This document shows, in pieces, positions 19,060-29,500 of a DNA stretch of 64,000 nucleotides. The notes under the pieces were generated by a model that was given only the letters and a program-made list of their open reading frames with translations, did no database searches and was not told where the DNA came from. Position numbers and translations under genes: made by a program. Origin of the DNA: Arthrobacter crystallopoietes (GTDB lineage Bacteria > Actinomycetota > Actinomycetes > Actinomycetales > Micrococcaceae); the NCBI RefSeq assembly GCF_002849715.1, contig NZ_CP018863.1, positions 3,720,001 through 3,784,000 of the forward strand. The letters run 5' to 3'. How positions within the stretch are numbered: the stretch's first letter is position 1; every line of letters begins with the position of its first letter.

Positions 19060-20108
19060 TGGTTAGCAGGAAGCCGCGCAGACCGGTCACTCCTGCTGGT
19101 TCGCGGAAACAGGCTCCACTGTCCTCTCCGGACGAGTCCGCCGGGCGCGACGATGAGGCGGTTCGACGCCCAGCTTCCGGTTCTACCGGGCGGCAGGCGG
19201 CCACCCAAGCAGACCGCGCGAACGTGCGGGTCAATTCGGGCAAAGTCGGTGTCCTGCCGGCGGATACCGGGACGAAGATCGCGCCGGTGGCAAAGCCGGC
19301 ACGACCGAAGGTGCGCAAGAAAAACCGGGCTCCGTCCGGCGCGCCCGGATCCATCCCGGACGAGAAGGTTGGGCCTGCCCCGCGCAGCACAACGGTTGTA
19401 GCCTTTCCGGAACCTCCCGGCAGGAAACTGCGCCGTCGGATCTGGATTGGCGTTGCAACAGCAGCGGTACTGGTGGTGGCCCTGATCCTGGTACTGGTGT
19501 TCTCGCCGGTCTTGGCGATCAAAACCATCACGGTCACCGGCACCGATCTGACGTCGGAGAAAACAGTGGACGAGGCACTTGCGCCGCTGAAAGAACAACC
19601 GTTGCCGCAGGTTGGTGACGACGACGTGCGGCCGCTGCTGGAGGGGCTGCCGGCCGTTCTGGACGTCACTGTTGAAGCTCGGCCGCCGTCGGAACTCGCC
19701 GTGGAAATCACGGAACGAATTCCTGTTGCCGTTCTGGAAACGGGCAAGACTTTCGCCCTGATCGACGCAGAAGGCAAACGGATCGGCTCAGTGAAAGAGC
19801 GCAAGTCCGCCGAGCTGCCGTTGATTGACGAGAGCGCTGCCAGCAAGGACCAGGAGATATTCCAGACCATCACGGCTGTCCTCAGCGCGCTTCCGGCGGA
19901 CATCCTGGCCCAGTTGGAACATGCCTCTGCCAAGTCAATCGACTCGGTCGAGCTGCAGCTGACCAACGGACAAAAAGTGCTGTGGGGCAACGACAGCCAG
20001 CTGGAGTTGAAGGCCAAGGTTTTCGAAGCCTTGCTCAACGCGCCCGAACCAGAGGTTGAGGTAGAGGTTTACGACGTATCGACCCCGACCATGCCGGTCA
20101 CGCGTTGA
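19059..20108 (+). CDS. ftsQ: Cell division protein FtsQ
   Basis: This 349-residue bitopic divisome protein has a long, basic and Pro/Ser-rich cytoplasmic N-terminus (~125 residues). One transmembrane helix follows (~126-150, IWIGVATAAVLVVALILVLV), then the POTRA domain beginning AIKTITVTGTDLTSEKTV and a C-terminal FtsQ domain. It recruits FtsL and FtsB to the septum. ATG 19059 overlaps the murC stop (TGATG) and is preferred over the in-frame TTG one codon earlier. Confidence 0.92.
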   Translation: MVSRKPRRPVTPAGSRKQAPLSSPDESAGRDDEAVRRPASGSTGRQAATQADRANVRVNSGKVGVLPADTGTKIAPVAKPARPKVRKKNRAPSGAPGSIPDEKVGPAPRSTTVVAFPEPPGRKLRRRIWIGVATAAVLVVALILVLVFSPVLAIKTITVTGTDLTSEKTVDEALAPLKEQPLPQVGDDDVRPLLEGLPAVLDVTVEARPPSELAVEITERIPVAVLETGKTFALIDAEGKRIGSVKERKSAELPLIDESAASKDQEIFQTITAVLSALPADILAQLEHASAKSIDSVELQLTNGQKVLWGNDSQLELKAKVFEALLNAPEPEVEVEVYDVSTPTMPVTR

Positions 20109-20195
20109 GACAACAATCCATACAGATAAGCGACACGCGGCAGCGGTCGTTGCATGAGGACGGGGATGCGCCTAGCGTCTCGGAATAGAAGTTAC

Positions 20196-20228
20196 TTGAC
20201 ATAACTCTAACCCTCAAGTTGAGGGTTA
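20196..20228 (+). promoter_or_regulatory. ftsZ upstream element: TTGACA plus 21-bp palindrome
   Basis: In the 206-bp gap between ftsQ and ftsZ, TTGACA (20196-20201) is followed by a perfect inverted repeat with arms TAACCCTCAA (20208-20217) and TTGAGGGTTA (20219-20228) around a single G. No T-tract follows, so it is unlikely to be a terminator. It looks like a dimer-bound operator over the ftsZ promoter. No good -10 hexamer is visible at normal spacing. Confidence 0.6.
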
Positions 20229-20314
20229 AGGTTACCGAGTGAACCATTGGGCCGGTGTCCGATCCGGCCTGGCGGAATTGATCAGTGCACAGATTCGAAC
20301 AAGGGACACAGGAC

Positions 20315-21520
20315 GTGGCAGCACCGCAAAATTACTTGGCCGTCATTAAAGTCGTCGGCATCGGCGGCGGTGGAGTGAACGCCGTCAACCGAATGATCGA
20401 GGTAGGGCTCCGCGGCGTGGAGTTCATTGCCATCAATACCGATGCGCAGGCTCTGCTCATGAGCGATGCGGACGTCAAGCTTGACGTGGGGCGTGAACTT
20501 ACGCGTGGACTGGGCGCAGGCGCTGATCCGGAAGTTGGACGCAAGGCTGCCGAAGACCACGCTGAGGAAATCGAAGAAGTGCTTCGCGGCGCCGACATGG
20601 TTTTCGTAACTGCCGGTGAAGGCGGCGGGACCGGTACCGGTGGCGCTCCGGTGGTGGCACGTATCGCGCGTTCTCTGGGTGCGCTGACCATCGGTGTCGT
20701 TACCCGTCCGTTCACTTTCGAGGGCCGCCGGCGGTCGAACCAGGCCGAAAGCGGTATCGAGACGCTGCGTGATGAAGTGGACACGCTGATCGTGATTCCC
20801 AACGACAGGCTGCTCTCCATCAGCGACCGTAACGTGTCGATGCTCGACGCTTTCCGCTCGGCCGATCAGGTCCTGCTGTCCGGCGTCCAGGGCATCACCG
20901 ATCTGATCACCACGCCGGGCTTGATCAACCTGGACTTCGCTGACGTGAAGTCCGTCATGCAGGGCGCCGGCTCGGCCCTGATGGGTATCGGTTCCGCCCG
21001 GGGCGAGGACCGTGCGGTCAAGGCTGCCGAACTGGCCATCGCGTCGCCGCTGCTGGAAGCATCCATCGACGGTGCGCATGGCGTGCTGCTGTCCATCCAG
21101 GGCGGTTCGGACCTCGGTCTGTTCGAAATCAACGAGGCTGCCCGCCTCGTCCAGGAAGTGGCCCACCCGGAGGCGAACATCATCTTCGGCGCGGTCATCG
21201 ACGATGCCCTCGGTGACGAGGCCCGCGTCACGGTGATCGCCGCAGGTTTTGATCAGGTGGATGTTACGTCCGCAGCGCAGCCTGCGCAGAAGCCTGCGAA
21301 CGCCCCGGCAGCGCCGGCAGTTCCGCCGACCCAGCCTGCCGAACACGCACAGGTACCGGCAGCCGCGCCTGCAGCTTCCAGCGGCAGCTGGGGGCAGATG
21401 CCGCAGCGTTACGACGTCCCGGCGGATGCAGGTTTCGACGTAGACCTGCCTGCCGTCGTCGAGCCGGACCTGACGGCCGGTCGCACGGATGACCTGGACG
21501 TTCCGGATTTCCTCAAATAG
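20315..21520 (+). CDS. ftsZ: Cell division GTPase FtsZ
   Basis: This 401-residue tubulin homologue forms the Z ring. The N-terminal segment [19 protein letters not shown] and the tubulin signature [15 protein letters not shown] (GTP phosphates) are intact. [11 protein letters not shown] in the T7-loop region is also present. A Pro/Ala-rich spacer leads to the C-terminal peptide [10 protein letters not shown], the conserved tail that binds SepF and other partners. GTG 20315 is preferred over GTG 20285 because the conserved N-terminus ([14 protein letters not shown]) begins there and AAGGG lies upstream. Confidence 0.97.
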   Translation: MAAPQNYLAVIKVVGIGGGGVNAVNRMIEVGLRGVEFIAINTDAQALLMSDADVKLDVGRELTRGLGAGADPEVGRKAAEDHAEEIEEVLRGADMVFVTAGEGGGTGTGGAPVVARIARSLGALTIGVVTRPFTFEGRRRSNQAESGIETLRDEVDTLIVIPNDRLLSISDRNVSMLDAFRSADQVLLSGVQGITDLITTPGLINLDFADVKSVMQGAGSALMGIGSARGEDRAVKAAELAIASPLLEASIDGAHGVLLSIQGGSDLGLFEINEAARLVQEVAHPEANIIFGAVIDDALGDEARVTVIAAGFDQVDVTSAAQPAQKPANAPAAPAVPPTQPAEHAQVPAAAPAASSGSWGQMPQRYDVPADAGFDVDLPAVVEPDLTAGRTDDLDVPDFLK

Positions 21521-21546
21521 AACAGACAACGCAAGAACAGACAGGA

Positions 21547-22266
21547 TTGCCGGCAGTGCTTTGGTGGCGTGAACAGGTCGGCGACGGCCTGTGGGTGGCT
21601 TTTACCGATAAGGCTGCCGGCAATCTTGCTTTGCATGTAGGCGATGTGCCGGCTTCCGTCCAGGACAGACGCAGGTCCTTGGAGACCGAACTTGGTATGG
21701 TGCCGGGCTCGCTGCGCTTCATGAACCAGGTCCATTCCGCCAACGTGGGCGTGGCGTCGACAGGTCAGCCGGCGCCTCCGCCGGAAACGGAAATTGATGC
21801 GCTCGTATCACCCCAAGCGGACGTGCCGCTTGCGGTGATGGTGGCCGACTGCCTGCCGGTCGTTTTCGCCGGTTCCACGGCGGACGGAGGACACGCGTCC
21901 GCCGTCGCGCATGCAGGCCGGCGGGGATTGCTGGATGGCGTCCTCGTGAACACTGTGTCCGAACTGCGCGCCTCGGGAGTCTCGGACATCCGGGCGTGGA
22001 TTGGCCCCTCGATCTGCGGACGCTGTTACGAGGTCCCCGCACACATGAGGACAGCGTCCTGTGAGCAACTGCCGCAGCTATACTCTGAAACTTCCTGGGG
22101 AACGCCGGCTTTGGACCTGCCTGCCGGCGCGGCAGGCCAATTGGAAACGCTGGACGTGGAAACGCGGCGGCTGAACGGATGCACCCTCGAGGATTCCCGG
22201 CTGTTCTCCTACCGGCGCAATCCACAAACAGGCCGCTTCGCCGGCCTCGTATGGAGGGAACTATGA
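21547..22266 (+). CDS. pgeF: Laccase-domain (YfiH/PgeF) protein
   Basis: This 239-residue protein belongs to the multicopper-polyphenol-oxidase-like family DUF152. Its members act as purine nucleosidases or as peptidoglycan editing factors that remove mis-incorporated precursors. The metal-binding residues are visible in FMNQVHSANV, VADCLPVVF and VAHAGRRG. The usual HAGWRG reads HAGRRG here. GPSICGRCYEV is the C-terminal signature. The start may be TTG 21547 or GTG 21556, since AGGA at 21543 suits the latter. It overlaps the next gene (ATGA). Confidence 0.82.
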   Translation: MPAVLWWREQVGDGLWVAFTDKAAGNLALHVGDVPASVQDRRRSLETELGMVPGSLRFMNQVHSANVGVASTGQPAPPPETEIDALVSPQADVPLAVMVADCLPVVFAGSTADGGHASAVAHAGRRGLLDGVLVNTVSELRASGVSDIRAWIGPSICGRCYEVPAHMRTASCEQLPQLYSETSWGTPALDLPAGAAGQLETLDVETRRLNGCTLEDSRLFSYRRNPQTGRFAGLVWREL

Positions 22267-23033
22267 CTGAAATGGACAGGACTGAGGAGCTTCGCCGGAA
22301 CCTGGCGAAGGTGCGGACAAGGATTGAGGCCGCCGCTGCCCAACGCACAGGTCCTGCGCCCGAATTGATTGTGGTGACGAAATTCTTTCCCGCGGCCGAC
22401 GTTGCCGCGCTGGCGGCACTCGGTGTTGCGGACGTGGGGGAGAACCGGGACCAGGAAGCTTCGCAAAAAGCGGCGGAGCTGGCGGACACCGCGGCAGGCG
22501 AGTCCCTGCGCTGGCACTTTATCGGGCAGCTGCAGAAGAACAAGGCCAAGTCTGTGGTGCGGTACGCGCACGCGGTGCATTCCGTGGACCGTTCGTCCTT
22601 GATCGGTGCCCTGGGCAAAGCGATGGTCGTTGAGCAGGAACGACGCAGTGCCGCCAACCTTCCCCCGCGGCCGGAACTGCTGTGTCTGATCCAGGTCGAT
22701 CTCGATGAGCGCACGGAGGTGCCCGAAGCGGGGGAGGCCGCCGGTCCTCGGGGAGGCGCCCAACCCGAGCAGATCGAGGAACTCGCACGAGCCATTGATT
22801 CTGCAAGTGGTCTGCGACTGGGCGGCTTAATGGCAGTTGCGCCACTGGGAACGGACCCGGCCCCGGCCTTTGATCGGTTAATGGATTATTCGGCCAAGTT
22901 GCGCGAAATTTTTCCTAGCGCGTCGATGGTCTCCGCCGGTATGAGCCAGGACTTGGAAGCCGCCATAGCGGCCGGTGCGACACACCTGCGTGTCGGCTCA
23001 GATGTCCTCGGACCGAGACCCGCTTTGAGGTAG
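22263..23033 (+). CDS. YggS-family PLP homeostasis protein
   Basis: This 256-residue protein binds pyridoxal phosphate in a TIM barrel with no known enzymatic reaction and keeps PLP and amino-acid pools balanced. The PLP lysine lies in LIVVTKFFPAADV. WHFIGQLQKNKAKSV and MSQDLEAAIAAGATHLRVGSDV are family signatures. ATG 22263 overlaps the pgeF stop and is chosen over upstream in-frame ATGs that would read back into pgeF. The gene lies between ftsZ and sepF in most actinobacteria. Confidence 0.9.
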   Translation: MTEMDRTEELRRNLAKVRTRIEAAAAQRTGPAPELIVVTKFFPAADVAALAALGVADVGENRDQEASQKAAELADTAAGESLRWHFIGQLQKNKAKSVVRYAHAVHSVDRSSLIGALGKAMVVEQERRSAANLPPRPELLCLIQVDLDERTEVPEAGEAAGPRGGAQPEQIEELARAIDSASGLRLGGLMAVAPLGTDPAPAFDRLMDYSAKLREIFPSASMVSAGMSQDLEAAIAAGATHLRVGSDVLGPRPALR

Positions 23034-23077
23034 CGTTTTTGGCGAGAGCAGTGTTGAAGACACGATAGGAGCTAACC

Positions 23078-23611
23078 ATGGCCGGCGCTTTGCGCAAGAC
23101 AATGATCTATCTTGGGCTCGCCGACGGTGACGAGCACTACGAGTCCGAAGAAAACGAGTCGCTGAACAGGGAACCCCAGAACCGGGACGAGGACCAGCGT
23201 GTTGAACAGAGCCGTGAGGAGCGCCGGGTGGAGAGTGCGCCGTCGCCCGTGAAGCCTGTGGCGGAGGAATACCGTGCTCCCGTAACGCCGATCAAGCGTG
23301 CCCCGTCGTCCCGTGAGGAGTCATCCGTGCTGCGTCAGATCACCACAGTCCATCCCCGTTCCTACAATGACGCGAAAGTCATTGGTGAAAGCTTTCGCGA
23401 CGGGATTCCCGTGATCATGAACGTGACCGACATGGGTGAGGCAGACGCCAAACGGCTGGTTGACTTCTCCGCCGGGCTGGTTTTCGGACTGCACGGCAGC
23501 ATTGAACGGGTCACCAACAAAGTGTTCCTGCTCTCGCCGTCGACCATGGAAGTGCTCGGCGAGGATAAGCAGGCCAGCGACCACCAGGCGACGTTCTTCA
23601 ACCAGAGCTAG
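23078..23611 (+). CDS. sepF: Cell division protein SepF
   Basis: This 177-residue protein anchors FtsZ to the membrane, a role FtsA has in other bacteria; no ftsA is seen here. The N-terminal [16 protein letters not shown] is the amphipathic membrane-targeting helix. A charged linker leads to the C-terminal SepF domain (about residues 85-170) with [17 protein letters not shown] and [23 protein letters not shown] lies six bases before ATG 23078. A terminator follows directly after the stop. Confidence 0.93.
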   Translation: MAGALRKTMIYLGLADGDEHYESEENESLNREPQNRDEDQRVEQSREERRVESAPSPVKPVAEEYRAPVTPIKRAPSSREESSVLRQITTVHPRSYNDAKVIGESFRDGIPVIMNVTDMGEADAKRLVDFSAGLVFGLHGSIERVTNKVFLLSPSTMEVLGEDKQASDHQATFFNQS

Positions 23612-23613
23612 CG

Positions 23614-23642
23614 GAGCATGCTGCCCATACGGCAGTATGCTC
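23614..23642 (+). terminator. Terminator after sepF
   Basis: A 12-bp stem (GAGCATGCTGCC/GGCAGTATGCTC, one G-T pair) with a 5-base loop is followed by ATTTAACT. It could separate the ftsZ-sepF unit from the yggT gene. Confidence 0.7.
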
Positions 23643-23682
23643 ATTTAACTGCTCGTCTACCGCTAGGAATCGTGGAACCCGC

Positions 23683-23970
23683 GTGTCCATTATTTTTGCT
23701 CTGCTGTATTTAGTGCTCATGCTGTTTCAGCTGGCGCTGATCATCCGCATTGTTTTTGATGTTGTCCAGACTTTTGCCCGGCAATGGCGCCCGCGTGGCG
23801 TCGCCTTGGTGGCTGCATCGGCCATCTATGCCGTCACGGATCCGCCGCTCAGGGCACTGCGGCGGATGATTCCGCCGCTGCGCATCGGCGGCTTCGCATT
23901 GGACCTGGCATTCCTGGTCCTCTTCATTCTGACTAGCATTGCGTTGTTTATCGTTGCAGGCCTTGCCTAG
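23683..23970 (+). CDS. YggT-family membrane protein
   Basis: This 95-residue protein has two hydrophobic segments (about 3-24 and 68-92) joined by a basic loop with the family pattern RPLRRMIPPL (here LRALRRMIPPLRIGG). YggT proteins flank ftsZ and divIVA in Gram-positive genomes and have been linked to division and envelope stress. The exact function is unknown. The start is GTG 23683, with TAGGAAT about 13 bases upstream. Confidence 0.85.
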   Translation: MSIIFALLYLVLMLFQLALIIRIVFDVVQTFARQWRPRGVALVAASAIYAVTDPPLRALRRMIPPLRIGGFALDLAFLVLFILTSIALFIVAGLA

Positions 23971-23993
23971 GGACTGACCTGCTTCAGACGCGG

Positions 23994-24021
23994 TTAGTTT
24001 TCAAGATCGAAAAGATATACT
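23994..24021 (+). promoter_or_regulatory. Candidate divIVA promoter
   Basis: TATACT (24016-24021) is a good -10 hexamer; TTAGTT (23994-23999) at 16-bp spacing is a weak -35. It lies 113 bases before the divIVA start. Confidence 0.45.
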
Positions 24022-24134
24022 CTGATTCAGATATCCCTAGTGAATGTAAATCGTCATGGCGATTATTCGCTACCGTTGTCATGAGTGCATTGGCACGAAA
24101 TCATGATCCACAAGAACCAGTATGAGGTGACCAC

Positions 24135-24830
24135 ATGGCTCTGACGCCAGAAGACGTTGTCAACAAGCGGTTCCAACCGACGAAGTTCCGTGAAGGATAC
24201 GACCAGGACGAGGTCGATGACTTCCTTGATGAAATCGTCGTAGAACTGCGCAGGCTGAACCAGGAAAACGACGAGCTCCGCAAGAAGCTCGGCGAAGCCA
24301 CCTCGGGCCAGTCATCCGCTGGTAACGTCCCGGCCCCTGTTGCAGCCGCTCCGAAGGCCGAGCCGGCCAAGGAAGAGGAGCCGCAGGAGGAGGTCAAGGA
24401 AGAGCCTAAGCGCGAGAAGCCTGCAGCGGCTGTTCCCGCTACGGCGGCCGCTCCGGTCGTCAGTGCTCCGGCTCCCGCCGCTCCAGCAGCCGGTGGCGGC
24501 CACACTGCCACTGCCGAGTCCGCCGCGGGTGTTCTGGCCATGGCGCAGAAGCTTCACGACGAATATGTCAACGCCGGCGTCGAGCAGCGCGACAAGATCA
24601 TTGCCGAAGCTCAGATGGAAGCGAGCACCCTCGTCAACGATGCACAGGAGAAGAGCCGCAAAACGCTGGGCTCCCTGGAGCAGCAGAAGGCTGTACTGGA
24701 GCGCAAGCTCGAGCAGCTGCGCGGCTTCGAACGGGACTACCGTTCACGACTCAAGGCCTACATCGAAGGCCAGCTGCGCGATCTGGAAGCCCGTGGCTCC
24801 TTTGCGACTCCGGACATCAAGGAGAGCTAG
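24135..24830 (+). CDS. divIVA: Polar growth protein DivIVA/Wag31
   Basis: This 231-residue coiled-coil protein marks curved membrane at poles and septa and directs wall synthesis. The membrane-binding N-terminus reads MALTPEDVVNKRFQPTKFREGYDQDEVDDFLDEI, followed by a short coiled coil. A long Ala/Pro/Glu-rich linker (~residues 60-120) leads to a second coiled coil (from ~130, HDEYVNAGVEQRDKIIAEAQ). GAGGTGACCAC precedes ATG 24135. Its position after sepF and yggT is typical. Confidence 0.94.
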   Translation: MALTPEDVVNKRFQPTKFREGYDQDEVDDFLDEIVVELRRLNQENDELRKKLGEATSGQSSAGNVPAPVAAAPKAEPAKEEEPQEEVKEEPKREKPAAAVPATAAAPVVSAPAPAAPAAGGGHTATAESAAGVLAMAQKLHDEYVNAGVEQRDKIIAEAQMEASTLVNDAQEKSRKTLGSLEQQKAVLERKLEQLRGFERDYRSRLKAYIEGQLRDLEARGSFATPDIKES

Positions 24831-24876
24831 AGTCCTCAGCTTGACCCAGTTTTGAGCCCTTTGTTCAAGGGCAAGG

Positions 24877-24911
24877 ATGGCCGGTGCCGGGAATTCCCTG
24901 ACACCGGCCAT
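24877..24911 (+). terminator. Terminator after divIVA
   Basis: A 10-bp stem (ATGGCCGGTG/CACCGGCCAT) encloses a second small GGGAATTCCC palindrome and is followed by TTCTCT. A weaker GCCCTT/AAGGGC hairpin lies just upstream near 24856-24871. Confidence 0.75.
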
Positions 24912-24963
24912 TTCTCTAGCCGTGTTCCGTGCCGCCATCCGTTATTGCCGTTAGAAAAGAATC

Positions 24964-25572
24964 ATGTCTGAACCATCTTCCGGGGACCAGCCCGCGGACA
25001 GCAGCATCGAACGCCAACCCACCGGTGTCCGCAGCCGGCGCACCGCTGGTTTTGTCCTGATCCTGGCAGGCTGCGCCGCGTTTGCGTACCTCTTCGATCA
25101 GCTGACCAAATGGTGGGTCGTCAGCACCATGACGGAGGGCGATATCATTCCGGTGCTGCCCCCGCTGCTGCACTGGCACTTCATCCGAAATTCGGGTGCG
25201 GCGTTTTCGATCGGCCAGGACTACACCTGGGTCTTTACGATCGTGATGGTCCTGGTTTCCGGTGCCATCATTTTCTACGCACGCAAGGTCCGATCCGCCT
25301 GGTGGTCCATCGCCCTCGGCCTACTTCTGGGCGGTGCGCTGGGCAACCTGACGGACAGGCTCTTCCGGGAACCGTCTTTCGGCGTCGGCCATGTGGTGGA
25401 TTTCATCGCGTTCCCCAATTTCGCCATTTTCAATATTGCGGACTGTGCCGTGGTCGGCGGCGTAATACTCTGGTGCATTCTGACCTTCATGGGCATTGGT
25501 ATCGACGGCGAACGCGTACCGTCCGGTAAACAGCCGCCGAAAGACCGCAGCCCGGAGCAGCACGGTGCCTGA
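24964..25572 (+). CDS. lspA: Lipoprotein signal peptidase II
   Basis: This 202-residue membrane aspartyl protease cleaves lipoprotein signal peptides after lipid attachment. Four hydrophobic helices are visible. The two catalytic Asp lie in GNLTDRLF and [23 protein letters not shown] is the conserved extracytoplasmic motif (usually NxGAAFG). The tail is short and charged. Its 3' end overlaps the pseudouridine synthase gene by eight bases. Confidence 0.94.
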   Translation: MSEPSSGDQPADSSIERQPTGVRSRRTAGFVLILAGCAAFAYLFDQLTKWWVVSTMTEGDIIPVLPPLLHWHFIRNSGAAFSIGQDYTWVFTIVMVLVSGAIIFYARKVRSAWWSIALGLLLGGALGNLTDRLFREPSFGVGHVVDFIAFPNFAIFNIADCAVVGGVILWCILTFMGIGIDGERVPSGKQPPKDRSPEQHGA

Positions 25573-26500
25573 TCAGCTTTACCAGTTCTCGCTTGACCCG
25601 GAGACGGCGGGCAAACGCGCCGACGCTGCTATTGCCGGCCTGCTGGACATATCGCGTTCGGCGGCCGCGACGTTGTGCACCGCGGGCCATGTCAGGCTTA
25701 ACGGCAAGATCCTGGGCAAATCAGACCGGTTGCCGAATGCGGGAGAACTTGAAATCCGCAGACCCGAAGAGCGGGATCCGTTGGAGATCGTCGTCGAAGA
25801 GGTGGAAGATTTGAAGGTTCTCGGTGACGATGATGACTTCGTCGTGATTGACAAGCCTGTTGGAGTGGCTGCCCACCCCTCGCCAGGCTGGGTCGGCCCC
25901 ACCGTGGTGGGTGCCCTGGCCGCACTGGGATATAGAATTTCCACGTCCGGGGCGGCGGAGCGTGCGGGCATTGTGCACCGGCTCGATGTCGGCACGTCAG
26001 GCGTCATGGTCGTGGCAAAGACCGAGCACGCGTACACGCTGCTCAAGCGGGCTTTCAAGGAACGTACGGTCGATAAGGTTTATCACGCACTGGTACAGGG
26101 CCTGCCGGATCCGCTCGAAGGAACTATCGACGCACCCATCGGCAGGCACCCGGGCTACGACTGGCGCTTCGCCGTCGTGGAGGACGGGCGGAACTCAGTC
26201 ACCCATTACAAGGTGATTGAAGCGTTCGGAAAGGCGTCGTTGGTCGAAGTTCATCTGGAGACGGGGCGGACGCACCAGATCCGCGTTCATTTCGCCGCTC
26301 TCCGCCACCCGTGCGCCGGGGACCTGACTTACGGGGCGGACCCGAAGCTCGCGGCCGAACTCGGCCTGACCAGACAATGGCTCCACGCCAAGAAACTCGG
26401 TTTCGACCATCCGGTCAGCGGAAAATGGGTGGAGTACGAAAGCGAATATCCCCAGGATCTGGCCTATGCACTGGAAGCACTGGCCGAACACCGGGTCTGA
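25565..26500 (+). CDS. RluA/RluD-family 23S rRNA pseudouridine synthase
   Basis: This 311-residue protein has an N-terminal S4 RNA-binding domain (about residues 15-75, [20 protein letters not shown]). The catalytic domain contains [18 protein letters not shown], whose Asp attacks uridine, and [15 protein letters not shown]. RluD targets uridines in helix 69 of 23S rRNA; the exact target here is inferred only from family and from the lspA neighbour. GTG 25565 overlaps lspA and gives a normal N-terminus. Confidence 0.88.
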   Translation: MPDQLYQFSLDPETAGKRADAAIAGLLDISRSAAATLCTAGHVRLNGKILGKSDRLPNAGELEIRRPEERDPLEIVVEEVEDLKVLGDDDDFVVIDKPVGVAAHPSPGWVGPTVVGALAALGYRISTSGAAERAGIVHRLDVGTSGVMVVAKTEHAYTLLKRAFKERTVDKVYHALVQGLPDPLEGTIDAPIGRHPGYDWRFAVVEDGRNSVTHYKVIEAFGKASLVEVHLETGRTHQIRVHFAALRHPCAGDLTYGADPKLAAELGLTRQWLHAKKLGFDHPVSGKWVEYESEYPQDLAYALEALAEHRV

Positions 26501-26540
26501 TCTGTACGACGGCGGGACCGCGGCATGAAACGTGCCCGCC

Positions 26541-26546
26541 TAGAAT
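26541..26546 (+). promoter_or_regulatory. Putative -10 box for leaderless dnaE
   Basis: TAGAAT ends six bases before GTG 26553. This spacing favours 26553 over the adjacent GTG 26550 as the real start. Confidence 0.55.
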
Positions 26547-26552
26547 GAAGTG

Positions 26553-29500
26553 GTGGCAACTGTGACTAGCTCGATTTCCGGTACTGATTCGTTTGTACAT
26601 CTCCACAACCACACCGAGTACTCCATGCTCGACGGCGCAGCCCGCCTGACGGACCTCTTCGAACATGCCCATGAACTCGGCATGGACTCCGTGGCCACCA
26701 CGGACCACGGTTTTGTCTTTGGCGCCTTCGATTTCTGGAACAAGGCCAACAACGCCGGCATTAAGCCGATCGTCGGGGTGGAAGCCTATTTGACGCCCGG
26801 CACGGCGAGGTCGGACAAGACCCGTGTCCGCTGGGGCGACGGCGGCCGCGGCGACGTCTCGGGCGCCGGTGCATACACGCATATGACGATGTGGGCCGAG
26901 ACGACCGAGGGCATGCACAATCTGTTCCGCATGTCGTCCCTGGCGTCGCTGGAGGGGTACCTGTACAAGCCCCGCATGGACCGGGATCTGCTGCAGACCT
27001 ACGGCAAGGGCCTGATCACCACCACCGGCTGCCCATCGGGCGAGGTGCAGACGAAGCTGCGGCTGGGGCTCTACAAGGAAGCGATGCAGGCCGCCTCGGA
27101 TTTCCGGGACATCCTGGGGCCGGAGAACTTTTACTGCGAACTGATGGACCACGGCCTCGACATCGAGCGCAATGTCCAGGCGGATCTGCTCAAGCTGGCC
27201 CGCGAGCTGCAGCTGCCGTTGGTGGCAACCAACGATCTGCACTACACACATGCCGAGGACGCGAAGGCCCACGCGGCACTGCTCTGCGTCCAGTCCGGCT
27301 CGACGATGGCCGATCCCAAGCGCTTCAAGTTCGACGCCGATGAGTTCTATCTGAAATCTCCGGCTGAGATGCGGGCCATTTTCCGCGACTATCCGGAGGC
27401 CTGCGACAACACCCTGCTGATCGCCGAACGGTGCAACGTCGAGTTCAACACCCAGGCCAACTACATGCCGCGGTACCCCGTTCCGGAAGGGGAGAACGAG
27501 GAGTCCTGGTTCATCAAGGAGGTCGAAAAAGGCCTTCATTACCGCTACCCGGCGGGTATTCCCGACGACGTCCGCAAGCAAGCGGACTACGAAGTCGGCG
27601 TCATCTCCCAGATGGGCTTCCCCGGGTACTTCCTGGTCGTGGCCGACTTCATCAACTGGGCCAAGAATAACGGCATTCGCGTAGGACCGGGCCGTGGTTC
27701 GGGTGCCGGTTCAATGGCGGCCTACGCCATGCGCATCACGGACCTGGATCCGCTCAAGCACGGTCTGATCTTCGAACGGTTCCTCAACCCGGACCGTGTG
27801 TCCATGCCTGACTTCGACGTCGACTTCGATGATCGGCGCCGCTCGGAGGTCATCAGGTATGTCACCGAGAAGTACGGTGACGAGCGGGTGGCCATGATTG
27901 TCACGTACGGCACCATCAAGGGCAAGCAGGCGCTGAAGGACTCCTCGCGCGTCATGGGTTACCCCTTCTCGACGGGAGAGCGGCTGACCAAGGCGATGCC
28001 GCCGGACGTCATGGGCAAGGGCATTTCGCTGCAGGACGTGCACAATCCGGAGGCCAAGCGCTACAGCGAGGCCGAAGAGCTGCGGGAACTGCTCAAGTCG
28101 GATCCGGATTCAGCCAAGGTCTTCGAAACGGCGCTCGGGCTCGAGGGCCTGAAGCGGCAGTGGGGTGTCCACGCGGCCGGTGTGATCATGTCCTCGGATC
28201 CGCTGATCGATATCATTCCGATCATGCGCCGTGAGCAGGACGGCCAGGTCATCACGCAGTTCGACTATCCGACTTGTGAGGGCCTTGGCCTGATCAAGAT
28301 GGACTTCCTCGGTCTGCGGAACCTGACGATCATCACGGACGCGCTGGAAAACATCCAGATGAACCGGGACTTCGAGCTGGTGCTTGAGGACCTGACACTG
28401 GATGATCCGGACTCTTACGCCCTGCTGGCACGCGGCGACACTCTGGGAGTCTTCCAGCTCGACGGCGGCCCGATGCGGTCCCTGCTGAAGCTCATGCGGC
28501 CGGATAACTTCGAAGACATTTCCGCGGTGCTTGCGCTGTACCGCCCCGGGCCGATGGGCGCTAACGCGCACAATAACTACGCGCTGCGCAAGAACGGGCT
28601 GCAGGAGATCACTCCTATCCACCCGGAGCTTGAGGAGCCGCTGGCCGAAATTCTAGGCGGCACCTACGGCCTGATCGTCTATCAGGAACAGGTTATGGCG
28701 ATCGCGCAGAAACTGGCCGGGTACTCGCTCGGCCAGGCAGATATTCTGCGGCGTGCCATGGGCAAGAAGAAGAAGTCGGAGCTGGACAAGCAGTACGCCG
28801 GCTTCGAAAAGGGCATGCAGGACAACGGCTATTCCGCCGCAGCCATCAAGACGCTGTGGGATATCCTGCTCCCGTTCTCGGACTACGCGTTCAACAAGGC
28901 ACACTCGGCCGCGTACGGCGTCGTGTCCTATTGGACGGCGTACCTCAAGGCGCATTATCCGGGCGAATACATGGCTGCGCTGCTGACCTCCGTCGGTGAC
29001 GACAAGGACAAGCTGGCCATGTACCTTAACGAATGCCGGCACATGGGCATTACGGTGCTTCCGCCGGACGTCAACGAATCCAGTGTGAACTTCACCCCGG
29101 TGGGCAAGGACATCCGGTTCGGCATGGGCGCCATCCGCAACGTTGGCGCCAACGTGGTCCATGCCATGGTCGCCGCCCGCGAGGAGAAGGGGCACTTCAG
29201 CTCGTTCAGCGATTTCCTACAGAAGGTTCCCGCGGTTGTCTGCAACAAGCGGACCATCGAATCACTGATCAAGGCCGGCGCGTTCGACTCGCTCGGCGAT
29301 CCGCGCCGCGCCCTGGCCATGATCCATGAAGAAGCGGTTGACTCCGTCATTGTGCTCAAGCGCAACGAGGCAGCCAACCAGTTCGACCTCTTCAGTGCGT
29401 TTGACGACGGCGGTGAAACCTCCGGCGGACTGGCCGTGGAAGTTCCGGATCTGCCTGAATGGGACAAGAAGGACAAACTGGCGTTCGAGCGCGACATGCT

